In this document: in pieces, positions 8,986 through 18,189 of the stretch | How the letters are laid out: every line of letters begins with the position of its first letter | Numbering within the stretch: the first letter of the stretch is position 1 | Source: Caenicola sp034331105 | GTDB taxonomy: Bacteria > Synergistota > Synergistia > Synergistales > Synergistaceae | Direction of reading: 5' to 3' | Length of the DNA: 64,000 bases | NCBI GenBank assembly: GCA_034331105.1 | Contig: JAXQGB010000012.1 | Coordinates: 124,001 to 188,000 of the forward strand | Notes under the pieces: model-generated | What the model was told of the DNA's origin: nothing | The model's database searches: none | Seen by the model: the letters and a program-made list of their open reading frames with translations, nothing else | Position numbers and translations under genes: made by a program

Positions 8986-9861
8986 TTACCTGTTATCCTT
9001 TAAAAGGGTCAAAAGCTCTGTGTAGTCCCTTTCCGGATGTTTTTCACCGGCCAGTTCCACAAGTTTCTCTGTCAGGAGTATGTATATGGTCCTCTCCTCT
9101 TCGTCCAGAACATCAAGATGTTTTCTGACCGTGTTTATATCATTGCGCTCGGCAGGCCCTGTAAGGGCTCCCGGAAGGCCCCTTCCGGAAATGTTGTCGA
9201 TGTTGCATCTTATAAGCGGAAACAGTGCTGAAAGAGGATCTCCCCCCAAGACGCCGCATCTTTCAAAAGAGCGGCATCCCGCGCTGACGAGTGCTATAAC
9301 AAGATTTGAGACCATGACGTTGGATGCGTGGTAGAGCGTTTTATGCTCCTTCTTAATGACAAGTGTTTTGTTGCCAGTGATCTTAAAGAGCTCCATCACT
9401 TCCCCGATCCTCTCTTCCGTACCCTCAAGGGTAAAAGAGGCGTCCTGAAGACCCTCAAAGCTGCCGTCACTGCCGCTGAAGGCAAACATCGGATGCACAG
9501 AGTATCCTGATGCTCCCTTTTGTCCGATCCCCTCAAAAATATCTGAGGAAAGCGATCCGCTGAGATGAGCTAGGATCCTGCCTTCCAGATCTAGTGTCCG
9601 CAGCTCTTTCCAGACGGCTGGTAAGGCATCATCAGGAGTTGAGATCACAATAATGTCTGAATGGTCTGTAAGTTGTTTGAGAGAGGGAAATGCTTCCGAG
9701 GCTGTTATCCGGGCTGCTGAGAGGGCACTCTCCATCGTTCGGCTGGAATATCCTGATATAACCAGTCTCTTTGAGGCAAAATAGGAGCCAAGCGATACAC
9801 CTGCTTTGCCTGCCCCAATAAATCCGATGCGCTGCCTGCTGCGGCTTTCCAACCGGATCAT
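8986..9861 (-). CDS. Rossmann-like/DUF2520 protein, candidate PanG-type ketopantoate reductase
   Basis: The 291-residue protein starts with a Rossmann nucleotide-binding motif, RIGFIGAGKAG (glycines 16, 18 and 21). A helical C-terminal half has HPMFAF and YHASNVMVSNL sequences like the Rossmann-like plus DUF2520 family. It is not a standard PanE or IlvC. A ketopantoate reductase is the one missing step in an operon that already has panB, panC and panD. From memory, a distinct reductase class named PanG is known from pathogens such as Francisella, and DUF2520 proteins often sit beside panBC. The assignment rests on position and fold, not on a recognised active site. Confidence 0.72.
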   Translation of the reverse strand: MIRLESRSRQRIGFIGAGKAGVSLGSYFASKRLVISGYSSRTMESALSAARITASEAFPSLKQLTDHSDIIVISTPDDALPAVWKELRTLDLEGRILAHLSGSLSSDIFEGIGQKGASGYSVHPMFAFSGSDGSFEGLQDASFTLEGTEERIGEVMELFKITGNKTLVIKKEHKTLYHASNVMVSNLVIALVSAGCRSFERCGVLGGDPLSALFPLIRCNIDNISGRGLPGALTGPAERNDINTVRKHLDVLDEEERTIYILLTEKLVELAGEKHPERDYTELLTLLKDNR

Positions 9862-9974
9862 CGCTCCTTCCGGCTTTTTTTAAAAATGACCTGCTCTGTT
9901 GATTTGCAAACGATAGCACAGATAGTGCCAAATAGGCAACGTTTATGTTCAATGCAGAATGTAAGTATATAAAG

Positions 9975-10000
9975 GGGGCGGGTCCCTGCGGATCCGCCCC
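9975..10000. terminator. Hairpin terminator between the YeeE pair and the pantothenate operon
   Basis: An 11-bp stem (one G-U pair) with a CTGC loop, GGGGCGGGTCC/GGATCCGCCCC, lies 33 bp after the YeeE stop. On the minus strand it is followed by CTTTATATAC, a modest T-rich tract. Confidence 0.65.
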
Positions 10001-10032
10001 TTGTATGATTCATTATCTGATATGCCTGATCT

Positions 10033-10590
10033 TTATGCTCTGCGCTTCTCCGGCATGAACCATGCTATAGCCATCAAAACTATTCCCATTACAAGCAGAC
10101 CTACATATCCTATATCTGTTACGGAAGGATATTTATCGGATATCTTGAAGAGTGTAAGCTTTCCTACGTTCATTGCCTTGAAGATGCCCATCGCTTCAAA
10201 ACTTCCGTACATGAGGGCAAATATCAGGGCTCCGATTATGCCTCCGACCGCGATCATAAGCGCCTGTTTGTAGACATTTGTGCCTATGGCAGCAAATGAC
10301 GTTCCCGGACATGAGCCGACCATGCCGAAACCCACCCCGAAGATAAGACCTCCAATGATCACTCCAAGGTGCATCGTTTTAACACTTAGGTTAGAAAGGT
10401 CAAGTATTCCCGCCATGTTGAAAACGAAAAGGAGCACATTCGAGAGTCCTATCGCGAAGAGTATTATCTTAAAGACTGTAAGGTCCTCCAGTCTGAGCAT
10501 CTGGCGCATTTTGACAGGGCTTGCGGCATCAGCGAGATAGAGCGCGGCCCCAAATAGAGCTCCTGTTACAAGACCAATTAAAAGATCCAT
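10033..10590 (-). CDS. YeeE/YedE-family membrane protein, second half-transporter
   Basis: The 185-residue protein (ATG 10590, MDLLIGLV, preceded by GGGGGT) is an integral membrane protein with about four or five hydrophobic helices. It contains the family signature GMVGSCPGTSFAAIG with a membrane-embedded cysteine. YeeE/YedE proteins carry thiosulfate or other sulfur species, and a related group is tied to selenium metabolism. Here the usual single protein is split into two subunits, this gene and the one before it, 11 bp apart. Selenium supply would fit the selenoprotein genes elsewhere in the window, but that is only suggestive. Confidence 0.82.
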   Translation of the reverse strand: MDLLIGLVTGALFGAALYLADAASPVKMRQMLRLEDLTVFKIILFAIGLSNVLLFVFNMAGILDLSNLSVKTMHLGVIIGGLIFGVGFGMVGSCPGTSFAAIGTNVYKQALMIAVGGIIGALIFALMYGSFEAMGIFKAMNVGKLTLFKISDKYPSVTDIGYVGLLVMGIVLMAIAWFMPEKRRA

Positions 10591-10601
10591 TCTGATACCC
10601 C

Positions 10602-11171
10602 CTATCCCAGTTTCTTCAACGCTTTGGCTACGGGGATCGCCACAGCAAAGGCACATGCGGCAAAGACAAAACCGCTTATGCTTCCCTGCATGATCCCGCT
10701 CATCATGTGTCCGCTTGTACAGCCGTCGGCAAGCCTTGCTCCGAAGACGAAGATAAAGCCACCCACGATCTCACGAATGTAATACTTCTCAAATGCAGAC
10801 TTTGGTCCTGATGATCTAAGCGCATCCTGTGCCATCTTGTTTCTCTTGCTTGGATCCATGCTCCACGCTATGAATCCTCCAAGAGGGATAGCAAGCAAAA
10901 ATACCATCGCGAAATTGATGGGGTTCTTTATATCCTTTGCCAAAGATCCCTCGCTCTTGTCATAATATGCATTAGTGCTGCGATATCCGCTCTTGCGGGA
11001 ACTGTCCTCAGTTATCACAGAGGGATCTATCACGCTGTGGATCATTCCTCCTATCATTGAAAACTGGGTCGAGACCCCGACAGGCTTGATCACGAGAACT
11101 GACACAGCAAAAACAAGTCCCAGAAAGATCGCTTTGAACATCCAACCGTGGGAATTTCCATTCATCTTCAT
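10602..11171 (-). CDS. YeeE/YedE-family membrane protein, first half-transporter
   Basis: The 189-residue protein has hydrophobic helices at about residues 12-30 and 85-103 and two more near the C-terminus. Its signature ARLADGCTSGHMMSG resembles the N-terminal cysteine motif of YeeE-type sulfur transporters. It also has a hydrophilic stretch of about 40 residues (SVITEDSSRKSGYRST onward) between helices. AGGAGG lies 5 bases before ATG 11171. The next gene supplies the complementary half with the GSCPGT motif, so both probably form one heterodimeric channel. The pair is preceded by a Crp/Fnr-like palindrome. Confidence 0.8.
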   Translation of the reverse strand: MKMNGNSHGWMFKAIFLGLVFAVSVLVIKPVGVSTQFSMIGGMIHSVIDPSVITEDSSRKSGYRSTNAYYDKSEGSLAKDIKNPINFAMVFLLAIPLGGFIAWSMDPSKRNKMAQDALRSSGPKSAFEKYYIREIVGGFIFVFGARLADGCTSGHMMSGIMQGSISGFVFAACAFAVAIPVAKALKKLG

Positions 11172-11249
11172 TTCCGCCTCCTTTATAGTGGTGTAAATTT
11201 ATAGAATATTTATTTACGTAAATATTATATACGATGTTGGTATCACTGT

Positions 11250-11266
11250 GTGTGACCAAGTCACAC
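11250..11266. promoter_or_regulatory. Crp/Fnr-like inverted repeat upstream of the YeeE pair
   Basis: GTGTGAC-CAA-GTCACAC is a perfect 7+3+7 inverted repeat, 79 bp before the first YeeE-type start. It contains TGTGA and TCACA half-sites spaced 5 bases instead of the classical 6. A second palindrome, TATTTAC-GTAAATA, lies at 11211-11224. Binding protein unknown. Confidence 0.45.
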
Positions 11267-11428
11267 AAACGTTGGCTCAACGATAGGTAAAAACACCTAA
11301 TCGGACACATTCACTCAACTTTTCGCCTCTGCTTCTGAAATTGATCTTGAATAAGAGCTTCCGGAGGGAAAATGAAGTAAAATCTGTTTCAGAAGATAGT
11401 TTGAAAAATTATCATTAGGAGTGATCCT

Positions 11429-12238
11429 ATGTATACCAGAAAAAGGATCTTCGAAATAATCCAGGTAGGGAGCGATAATGATCACGAAAGCAGGGCTTTT
11501 GATTATGTGCTTGTGACAGCAATAATCGTGAATCTCTTCATAGCCCTATTTTCAACCTTTGAAGCATCTGCCGAACATGAAAAAGCCCTGTATTTCACTG
11601 AACTCGTGACAGTGATATTTTTTACTGTGGAATTTGTACTGAGGCTCTGGACTGCAGACTATTTATATACTGAAAAAAAAGACAGACGCAGTTCTGCGCT
11701 TAAGTTTTTTTTCTCCCCTTCGGGGCTCGTTGATTTCCTTGCCTTTTTCCCATTCTATCTGCCAAATATCCTGCCTTTTGGGGTGGTGGCATTCCGTATT
11801 TTCAGGGTCATAAGGATATTCAAGCTCTTCCGGGTGACCAGTTATCAGGATTCGCTCAATGTTATCACGGATGTAGTAAAGAAGAGGAAGAATCAGCTGA
11901 TTTCTTCTGTCTTTCTCGTTCTGATACTTATGATATCTGCTTCGATACTTATGTATGGAATTGAGCACGAAGCACAGCCGGATGTATTCAAAAACGCATT
12001 TTCGGGTTTCTGGTGGGCAACTTCTACGCTTCTCACCGTAGGTTATGGTGATATTTATCCCATTACCACACTTGGCAAAGTGATAGGCATAATCCTTACC
12101 TTTCTGGGGGTAGGCATGGTCGCTGTTCCTACAGGCATACTCTCAGCAGGATTCATAGAACACCTTAATGAGATCGAAGATCCCAAAAAGGAAGGAGGAA
12201 CTGAATACTGTCCCCGTTGCGGGCATAAAATACGATAA
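11429..12238 (+). CDS. Voltage-gated-type potassium channel with C-terminal zinc-ribbon tail
   Basis: The 269-residue protein has six predicted transmembrane helices in the order of Kv channels. The S4 helix at about residues 121-136 carries regularly spaced arginines and a lysine (AFRIFRVIRIFKLFRV), the voltage-sensor pattern. The pore loop has the potassium selectivity filter TVGYGD at 203-208. The last residues, EYCPRCGHKIR, look like one knuckle of a zinc ribbon, which is unusual as a channel tail. It is a monocistronic gene on the plus strand, convergent with the P-II-like gene. An AGGAG lies before ATG 11429. Confidence 0.92.
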   Translation: MYTRKRIFEIIQVGSDNDHESRAFDYVLVTAIIVNLFIALFSTFEASAEHEKALYFTELVTVIFFTVEFVLRLWTADYLYTEKKDRRSSALKFFFSPSGLVDFLAFFPFYLPNILPFGVVAFRIFRVIRIFKLFRVTSYQDSLNVITDVVKKRKNQLISSVFLVLILMISASILMYGIEHEAQPDVFKNAFSGFWWATSTLLTVGYGDIYPITTLGKVIGIILTFLGVGMVAVPTGILSAGFIEHLNEIEDPKKEGGTEYCPRCGHKIR

Positions 12239-12261
12239 CAGGAAAGGAGCAAACTGCCTCC

Positions 12262-12933
12262 TTACTTTGCAAGCCCGTAGACTTTGCTTACTTCCTGGAC
12301 AAAAATGATACCCTTTCCGGCTTTCTCAATATCCAACTTTTGCCTGATAGAGGAGACTATGGCTTCAGCATCTTTTTTTTCTGAGAGTATCATTACTATT
12401 TCTTTTTCCGGTTCGATATCCATGAAAAACAGTTTGCTTGTTTCGTGAATTCCCGAACCCCTGGCGTTGATTATCGTGCCTCCCCTTGACCCTGCCGCAG
12501 TGGCTGCATCAATAACATCTTCCGCCTTGCCTTTGTCTACTACGACCGTAATAGCACAGTACATTGCCTCTTCCCCGCTTTCCTCCCGATCTGCCTCTGT
12601 CGCTTTGCACGCGACTGAGCCTATGACTTCACTGACACCTGTAGTAAATGCTATACCGTGGTTTGGCTTTTCAAAATTGAACTTTTTATCAAGTCCTTCA
12701 AGCGCACATTTTGTCAGCTTTTTATTCGATACCATGAGCACTATTTCTTTACGGATGTCTGACAACCCCAAAAAATCTGCAAACTTATCGTTAGCCGTGC
12801 CTTTTGCAAGTATTATCGTTCCTCCGGTCACACCACATTTTTTTGCGGCATGCATCACCTTGCTGCCCTTTCCAAAATTAACTATTGCCCATATAAGTTC
12901 GAAGCATACCCTTCCGTCATCATTGGACATCAT
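12262..12933 (-). CDS. Tandem P-II-like regulatory protein
   Basis: The 223-residue protein consists of two P-II-like (GlnB fold) domains, about residues 10-105 and 120-220. Each has the pattern of a beta-strand followed by GGTII(L/N)A(K/R)G, and each ends in GI(A/I)F segments with VSEVIG or VSKVYG. Single-domain P-II proteins sense ATP/ADP and small effectors and block transporters. A fused tandem form lacking the canonical T-loop tyrosine suggests a dedicated regulator. It overlaps the DUF1538 membrane gene by 14 bp, so the partner is almost certainly that protein. Confidence 0.8.
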   Translation of the reverse strand: MMSNDDGRVCFELIWAIVNFGKGSKVMHAAKKCGVTGGTIILAKGTANDKFADFLGLSDIRKEIVLMVSNKKLTKCALEGLDKKFNFEKPNHGIAFTTGVSEVIGSVACKATEADREESGEEAMYCAITVVVDKGKAEDVIDAATAAGSRGGTIINARGSGIHETSKLFFMDIEPEKEIVMILSEKKDAEAIVSSIRQKLDIEKAGKGIIFVQEVSKVYGLAK

Positions 12934-14422
12934 TACTTTGACCTCCCTTCCTTGATTTCATCTGAAAGATCGCTCCAAGTATCTGAAGAGCGATTATAGG
13001 GGTCATGGCTACCATAGCGATCATGCCGAATCCATCGGCCAGTACGCTTGCGTTCTCTGCGGCATCAGCAGCCCCATGAGCAAAGGCCAGTACAAATGTT
13101 GCGGTCATCGGTCCCGATGCGACCCCTCCCGAATCGAAGGCAATACCTACAAAAAGCCGTGGTACATAGTATGACATCGCTATCGAAATAATGTAGCCGG
13201 GCAGCAGAAAATGCCAAAGCTTGACCTGCGGGCTGAGGATGTTGACCATCGCAAGGGCTACGGCTATTCCCACTCCTATACTCAGTGTTCCGAGCACGAT
13301 GCTCCTCCTGACATAACCGCTGGTAACTTCCTCTATCTGATGGGTCAGTACGTATACTGCCGGTTCAGCCAATATCGTTACCAGCCCAAGGATAAAGCCC
13401 ACGGCCACAATGATCGTTTTATTTTCGAGTACGGCAAGGTTTCTGCCTATGATACTGCCGACCTCCATGAAGCCGCCGTTGACACCCAGAAGAAAAAGTA
13501 CCAGGCCGACAAAGGCGAAAAGCAGCCCCATAATTATCTTTCTCATGGATTTAAATGAGAGCCTAAAAGAAATTTTCTGAAAAATTATAAAGATCACCAC
13601 AACCGGTATAAGTGCCATAAATACTTCTGCTGCAATAGTTGGCAGCTTTTCAGCGAAGGGACCTATTATAGAAACAAAAGATATATCTGCTGCAGGCAAA
13701 GTCCCCGTAAGCTTTTCCGTTTTCGAAAAGATGCCCATCAGCATGACTGCTATTATCGCCCCCGCAGAAGCAATAGCTACCATGCCAAAGCTGTCGACCT
13801 CGGATGCCTTGCTGTCTTTTTTCAGAGCAGAGACACCGACAGCCAAAGCAAGTATAAAAGGTACCGTTACAGCCCCCGTTGTAGCACCGGAGGCATCAAA
13901 AGATATCGCCAGAAACTCAGTCGGGGTAAAATAAGCCAAGACGAAAATTATAAGATAAAGGGCAGTAAGTATCTTGTTAAGCGCAATATTGTAGACTATC
14001 CTCACAAAACCAAGAGATAGCATCAATGCGATCCCCGCGGATACTACAACGACAATACTGATTTTTTCTATAATGGCTGAAGTGATATTCTCCACCTGCT
14101 GGGCAAGAATGTGAAGGTCAGGTTCTGCCACAGATATTGCGAAACCGAGAAAAAGTCCCGATGCAATAACTATCCACAGCTTGTTGGTCTTCGCAATCGA
14201 GGCTCCCATTAGATTGCCTATCTGCGTTATCCCTATGTCGACTCCAATAAGAAAAATGGAAAGGCCCACAACGATTAAAAAAGCTCCTGTTAGAAACCTG
14301 ATGAAATTATGAGTGCCCAGGGGAGTCAGGGTAAAGTTCATTATTGTCACTATGAGGGTTATCGGCAGGACCGCCAAGAGTACCTCCCTGAATTTCTCAG
14401 TCAACACGTTCAACCACCGCAC
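12920..14422 (-). CDS. DUF1538 family polytopic membrane protein
   Basis: The 500-residue membrane protein is built from two homologous halves (about 10-230 and 255-480). The repeat is visible as LFLGFAISVAEPDLHILAQQ and ILGLVTILAEPAVYVLTHQ, and as FDASGATTGAVTVPFILA and FDSGGVASGPMTATFVLA. Such an inverted or tandem repeat, with acidic AEP motifs within helices, is typical of transporters, but no substrate is established for DUF1538 as far as I know. Co-translation with a P-II-like protein argues for a gated transporter. ATG 14422 follows a GGAAAGGGAGT ribosome site. Confidence 0.85.
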   Translation of the reverse strand: MRWLNVLTEKFREVLLAVLPITLIVTIMNFTLTPLGTHNFIRFLTGAFLIVVGLSIFLIGVDIGITQIGNLMGASIAKTNKLWIVIASGLFLGFAISVAEPDLHILAQQVENITSAIIEKISIVVVVSAGIALMLSLGFVRIVYNIALNKILTALYLIIFVLAYFTPTEFLAISFDASGATTGAVTVPFILALAVGVSALKKDSKASEVDSFGMVAIASAGAIIAVMLMGIFSKTEKLTGTLPAADISFVSIIGPFAEKLPTIAAEVFMALIPVVVIFIIFQKISFRLSFKSMRKIIMGLLFAFVGLVLFLLGVNGGFMEVGSIIGRNLAVLENKTIIVAVGFILGLVTILAEPAVYVLTHQIEEVTSGYVRRSIVLGTLSIGVGIAVALAMVNILSPQVKLWHFLLPGYIISIAMSYYVPRLFVGIAFDSGGVASGPMTATFVLAFAHGAADAAENASVLADGFGMIAMVAMTPIIALQILGAIFQMKSRKGGQSNDVQ

Positions 14423-14674
14423 ACTCCCTTTCCTGCCTTGTTGGAGACAGGTTCTTTAAGCTGATTATAACAAAGAAGAAGATTTTTACCGAATTATATG
14501 CCCATATCATTAAATAAATGTATACATTATTTCTACTAATTACAACATAGTATTCAATAGATCATGAATATATTGTATAATCAAAAGACTATAAAGATTT
14601 TAAAATGCTAAATCAACAAAAGCATACTCGGAATTGTCAGCAGCCTAGAATGTTACAGCAAAGGAGCAGGTCTT

Positions 14675-16483
14675 ATGGAGTCAGACTTCCCATTAAGCAA
14701 TCAGAATCTAAGGCTCCTTGTCTCAAAGATGGCTCAGGGGGTAGCGCTCTGTGACATCATCTATGATAAAAACGGAGAGCTTGAGGATTACAGGTTTATC
14801 AGACTGAATAAAAAATTTGAAGAACAGACCGGACACAAGATCAAAGACTTATTAAGCAAGACCGTAATGCAAGCATTGCCTAAGACGGGCGCGGACTTAA
14901 TCAACAAGTACAGGGAAGTTGTCTTGAATAAAACTTCCTTACATTATGACGAATACTTTCCTAAATCAGACAAGTGGAACAGGGTTTCAGTTTATCCACT
15001 TAACGGCTGTCAGTTTGTTTTAATAATGGATGACATCACAGAAAGAAAAAAACTTGAAGAATCAGTTTTTCTTGAAAAGGAACAGTTGAAAACTACCCTA
15101 CTTTCAGTTGGAGACGGTGTCATAACAACGGACGAAACCGGAAATATCGTCTTTATGAATAAAGCAGCAGAAAAAATGACAGGATATTCCGAGGATAAAT
15201 CTATCGGAAAAGATTTCAAAGAGGTCTTCAGGATAAAAGACGAGGTTATGGGAAAGGATCTCCTCCTTCATAAAAAAAAGGTATTAAAAGACGGTGAGGT
15301 ACTGGTCCTTTCAGACCATAAGATACTTATCTCAATATCCGGAAAGGAAATATATGTCCAGGGTACAATAACTCCGATCAAAGAGAGCAAAGGACATGTC
15401 AGCGGCATGGTCGTGGTTTTCAGGGACAATACAGAAAAGGCGGACCACCAGAGAGAGGTTGAGTTCCTAAGTCTCCACGATCACCTTACGGGTCTTTACA
15501 ACAGGAGGTACATACAGGATTCGTTAAGCAGGCTCGATACGCCGAGGAACTTGCCCCTGTGTATCATCTATTCTGATGTCAACGGCCTTAAGATGATCAA
15601 TGATTGTTTCGGCCATGAAACAGGAGACAAACTTTTAAAAACAGCAGCACAGACTTTCAGGGATATCCTCAGATCAAATGACATAGTAGGAAGGATCGGG
15701 GGCGATGAGTTTCTTATTTTGCTTCCTAATACTGACGAAGATGTGGCTCAAAACATCATTGAACGAATATCGGGCTCTTTCAAAAAGACGGATATGGATC
15801 ATGTGGTAGTCTCCCTGGCTGCAGGATTTTCAATAAAAAAAGATCCTACTCAACACATAGATGACATCCTGAGAAATGCCGAGTCCAGTATGTACAAGGA
15901 CAAAATCAGGTCCGGAAGGATCATGCGCCGAAAAATGATAGAAAACGTTATTCAAGAGATAAATTCAAAATATGAAAAAGAAGAGATCCATTCTGAAAAA
16001 GTCACCGACTACTGCATAAAAACAGGGAAGGCACTGGGCCTCTCAAAGAAAGAAATATCAGAACTAAAAGCGGAAGCTTTGCTGCACGACATTGGAAAGA
16101 TAGTTATCCCACCGGAGTTGATCAAAAAAACTGAGAGGTTGTCCGAAGAGGAGTATGATTTAATAAAAATGCATCCTGAAAAAGGATACCAGATCCTGAA
16201 GTCTATCGATGAATATTCCTCTATCGTCGATCCTATACTGCATCACCACGAACGCTGGGACGGCAGCGGATATCCCGAAGGCCTCAAGAAAGATGAGATC
16301 CACCTGCATTCAAGGATAATAAATGTTGCAGACGCTTATGAAGCCATGACCTCCGGAAGACCCTACAAAAAGGCATTAACAAAGGAAAGGGCTGTTGCCG
16401 AACTTAAGAAATACGAGGGCAAACAGTTTGATCCGGATATAGTAAAAATCTTTATTGAAGAAGTTCTGCCCAATGAGAACTAG
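14675..16483 (+). CDS. PAS-PAS-GGDEF-HD-GYP c-di-GMP signalling protein
   Basis: The 602-residue soluble protein has two N-terminal PAS domains (about 15-125 and 140-255). A diguanylate cyclase domain follows, with GGDEF near residue 342, and then an HD-GYP phosphodiesterase domain with HDIGK near 470, HHHERWDGSGYPEG near 523-533 and the ADAYEAM helix. Both catalytic signatures look intact, so it could make and break cyclic di-GMP according to PAS input. No transmembrane segment is evident. GGAG lies 9 bases before ATG 14675, and a TATAAT at about 14575 with an upstream TTCAAT gives a plausible promoter. It is a single-gene unit with its own terminator. Confidence 0.93.
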   Translation: MESDFPLSNQNLRLLVSKMAQGVALCDIIYDKNGELEDYRFIRLNKKFEEQTGHKIKDLLSKTVMQALPKTGADLINKYREVVLNKTSLHYDEYFPKSDKWNRVSVYPLNGCQFVLIMDDITERKKLEESVFLEKEQLKTTLLSVGDGVITTDETGNIVFMNKAAEKMTGYSEDKSIGKDFKEVFRIKDEVMGKDLLLHKKKVLKDGEVLVLSDHKILISISGKEIYVQGTITPIKESKGHVSGMVVVFRDNTEKADHQREVEFLSLHDHLTGLYNRRYIQDSLSRLDTPRNLPLCIIYSDVNGLKMINDCFGHETGDKLLKTAAQTFRDILRSNDIVGRIGGDEFLILLPNTDEDVAQNIIERISGSFKKTDMDHVVVSLAAGFSIKKDPTQHIDDILRNAESSMYKDKIRSGRIMRRKMIENVIQEINSKYEKEEIHSEKVTDYCIKTGKALGLSKKEISELKAEALLHDIGKIVIPPELIKKTERLSEEEYDLIKMHPEKGYQILKSIDEYSSIVDPILHHHERWDGSGYPEGLKKDEIHLHSRIINVADAYEAMTSGRPYKKALTKERAVAELKKYEGKQFDPDIVKIFIEEVLPNEN

Positions 16484-16561
16484 CGGAAAGACTTCCATTC
16501 ACTGAGACGCAATTGCCCCTTGCAAAACGTCCTTATCTAAAGACAATTTGAGAGTAAATAT

Positions 16562-16611
16562 TGGAAGCCTGAAAGAGGATAAGTTCTGTCTCCTGCAGGC
16601 TTCCATTTTTT
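16562..16611 (+). terminator. Intrinsic terminator of the GGDEF/HD-GYP gene
   Basis: A long stem TGGAAGCCTG ... CAGGCTTCCA with a roughly 20-base loop region is followed by TTTTTTG on the plus strand. It lies between the convergent signalling gene and citF. Confidence 0.75.
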
Positions 16612-16640
16612 GATCCTGGTCGTGGTTCCTGATCGATCGT

Positions 16641-18188
16641 TTATTTCTTCAACTGGTGAACAACATCAATGACCGTTCCGTCGCGCCACTCGACAACACC
16701 TATGATGCGGTCTTCTGTTTCGACGGGATCAGTGGGGCCGGACATCTTGTGCGCCCTTGAGACCAATTCGTCCATTGAAACGACAGGGAGTCCTTTGACT
16801 GCTGAGCAGGCATCGAGAAGGTCCTTACGCTTTGGGTTGATGGTAATGCCATATTCTGTGACAATAGCATCAACGACCTCACCGGGCGTTGTAACGCTGT
16901 AAACGTTGTCCGTTACACAGGGAATGCGTCCGCGGAGCAGCGGCTGGGCGATTATCGTAAGCTTGGCTCCGGCAGCAGTGTCCTGGTGTCCGCCTGTACC
17001 GTGCAGGAGAGCACCGTCGGCCTCGGTGTTTACGTTGGCGTTGAAATTTACGTCAACTTCGGTGGCTCCGAGGATGACTACGTCAAGCATATTGACAGCA
17101 GCTCCCGAGTTCCATGGGTTGGCGTACCAGTCAGCTGATATTTCGATATGTTTCGGGTTTTCACCGATGGAACGGACAGCTTCGAGGTCAAAGGACTGAA
17201 CGTCCATAAGCCTATCGACCAGACCCTCTTTCAGCAGCTCAACAAAATAGCCTGTTATTCCGCCAAGACCAAAGCTTGCCTTGATCCCCTTCTTGATCAT
17301 GGCCTCTTTCATAAAAGCCGTGACTGCAAGGGGTATCCCGCCTGCGCCGGTCTGGAAGGAGAGACCTTCTTTAAAGTAGGGGCTTGCTTCGATAAGCTCG
17401 GATGCATATCTTGCTATGAGGAGACGAAGGGGGTCCCTTGTCACTTTAGTTGTACCGGAAACTATGCCCGCGGGGTCTCCGATGCTCGGGACTTCGACAA
17501 CTATGTCAACGCTAAGCTGCGAAATCGAGACCGGAGCTGCAGGGTATGGCTGGAGATTATCGGTGATCGCAACAACACAGTCAGCAAACTGGGCGTCGGT
17601 AAAAGCGTAGCCAAGAGAGCCGCATGCAGATTTTCCCTGCGTTCCGCAGATGTTTCCGTACCGGTCAGCGGTGGGAGCCGCTATGAAGGCAACGTCTATA
17701 TGGACATCACCTGACGAGACTGCACGCGGGCGGCCGCCATGGCTCCTCAATACAACAGGTACATCCATTCCGCCCTCTGATACCAGCTGGCCGATAGGTC
17801 CGTTGACTGAGCCCATTATCCGTGTTATGACTCCGCTTTTGATATGCTCTATCAGTTTTTTATGTACGCCGAAGAGAGCAGTCGGGAAAAGTGTCAGGTT
17901 TTTAATGCCCATCTCTGCACAGGCATCTATTACCATGTTGACGACGAAGTCGCCGTTACGGAGGTGGTGGTGGAATGATACAGTCATTCCGCTTTTAAGG
18001 CCTGATGCCGCTATTGCTGCCTTTATGTCGCTTACTCGCTTGTCGGTACAGGTACTGTTCACGCAGCGGATCTTTCCGCCTGCTCTGTATCCTTCAGGCT
18101 TTAAGGCAAAAGCGCCCTGGAAGAGCTTTGTTTTGCCGTATCCTTCAATAAATTCTGGTATCTCACGGCCTAGTGCGTTCTTTGCCAT
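16641..18188 (-). CDS. citF: Citrate lyase alpha subunit (acyl-ACP:citrate ACP transferase)
   Basis: The 515-residue protein has the normal length of CitF, which exchanges the acetyl group on the acyl carrier protein for the citryl group. It shows the CoA-transferase-like pattern: SFHHHLRNGDFVVNMV, SLGYAFTDAQFADCVVAITDNL and the GATEVDVNFNANVN segment. It is the last gene of the operon, one base after citE. Because the lyase genes here accompany aconitase-type enzymes rather than citrate transporters and citC/citG/citX, the physiological acid might be citrate or a relative such as citramalate. No maturation gene is in the window. Confidence 0.93.
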   Translation of the reverse strand: MAKNALGREIPEFIEGYGKTKLFQGAFALKPEGYRAGGKIRCVNSTCTDKRVSDIKAAIAASGLKSGMTVSFHHHLRNGDFVVNMVIDACAEMGIKNLTLFPTALFGVHKKLIEHIKSGVITRIMGSVNGPIGQLVSEGGMDVPVVLRSHGGRPRAVSSGDVHIDVAFIAAPTADRYGNICGTQGKSACGSLGYAFTDAQFADCVVAITDNLQPYPAAPVSISQLSVDIVVEVPSIGDPAGIVSGTTKVTRDPLRLLIARYASELIEASPYFKEGLSFQTGAGGIPLAVTAFMKEAMIKKGIKASFGLGGITGYFVELLKEGLVDRLMDVQSFDLEAVRSIGENPKHIEISADWYANPWNSGAAVNMLDVVILGATEVDVNFNANVNTEADGALLHGTGGHQDTAAGAKLTIIAQPLLRGRIPCVTDNVYSVTTPGEVVDAIVTEYGITINPKRKDLLDACSAVKGLPVVSMDELVSRAHKMSGPTDPVETEDRIIGVVEWRDGTVIDVVHQLKK

Positions 18189-18189
18189 C

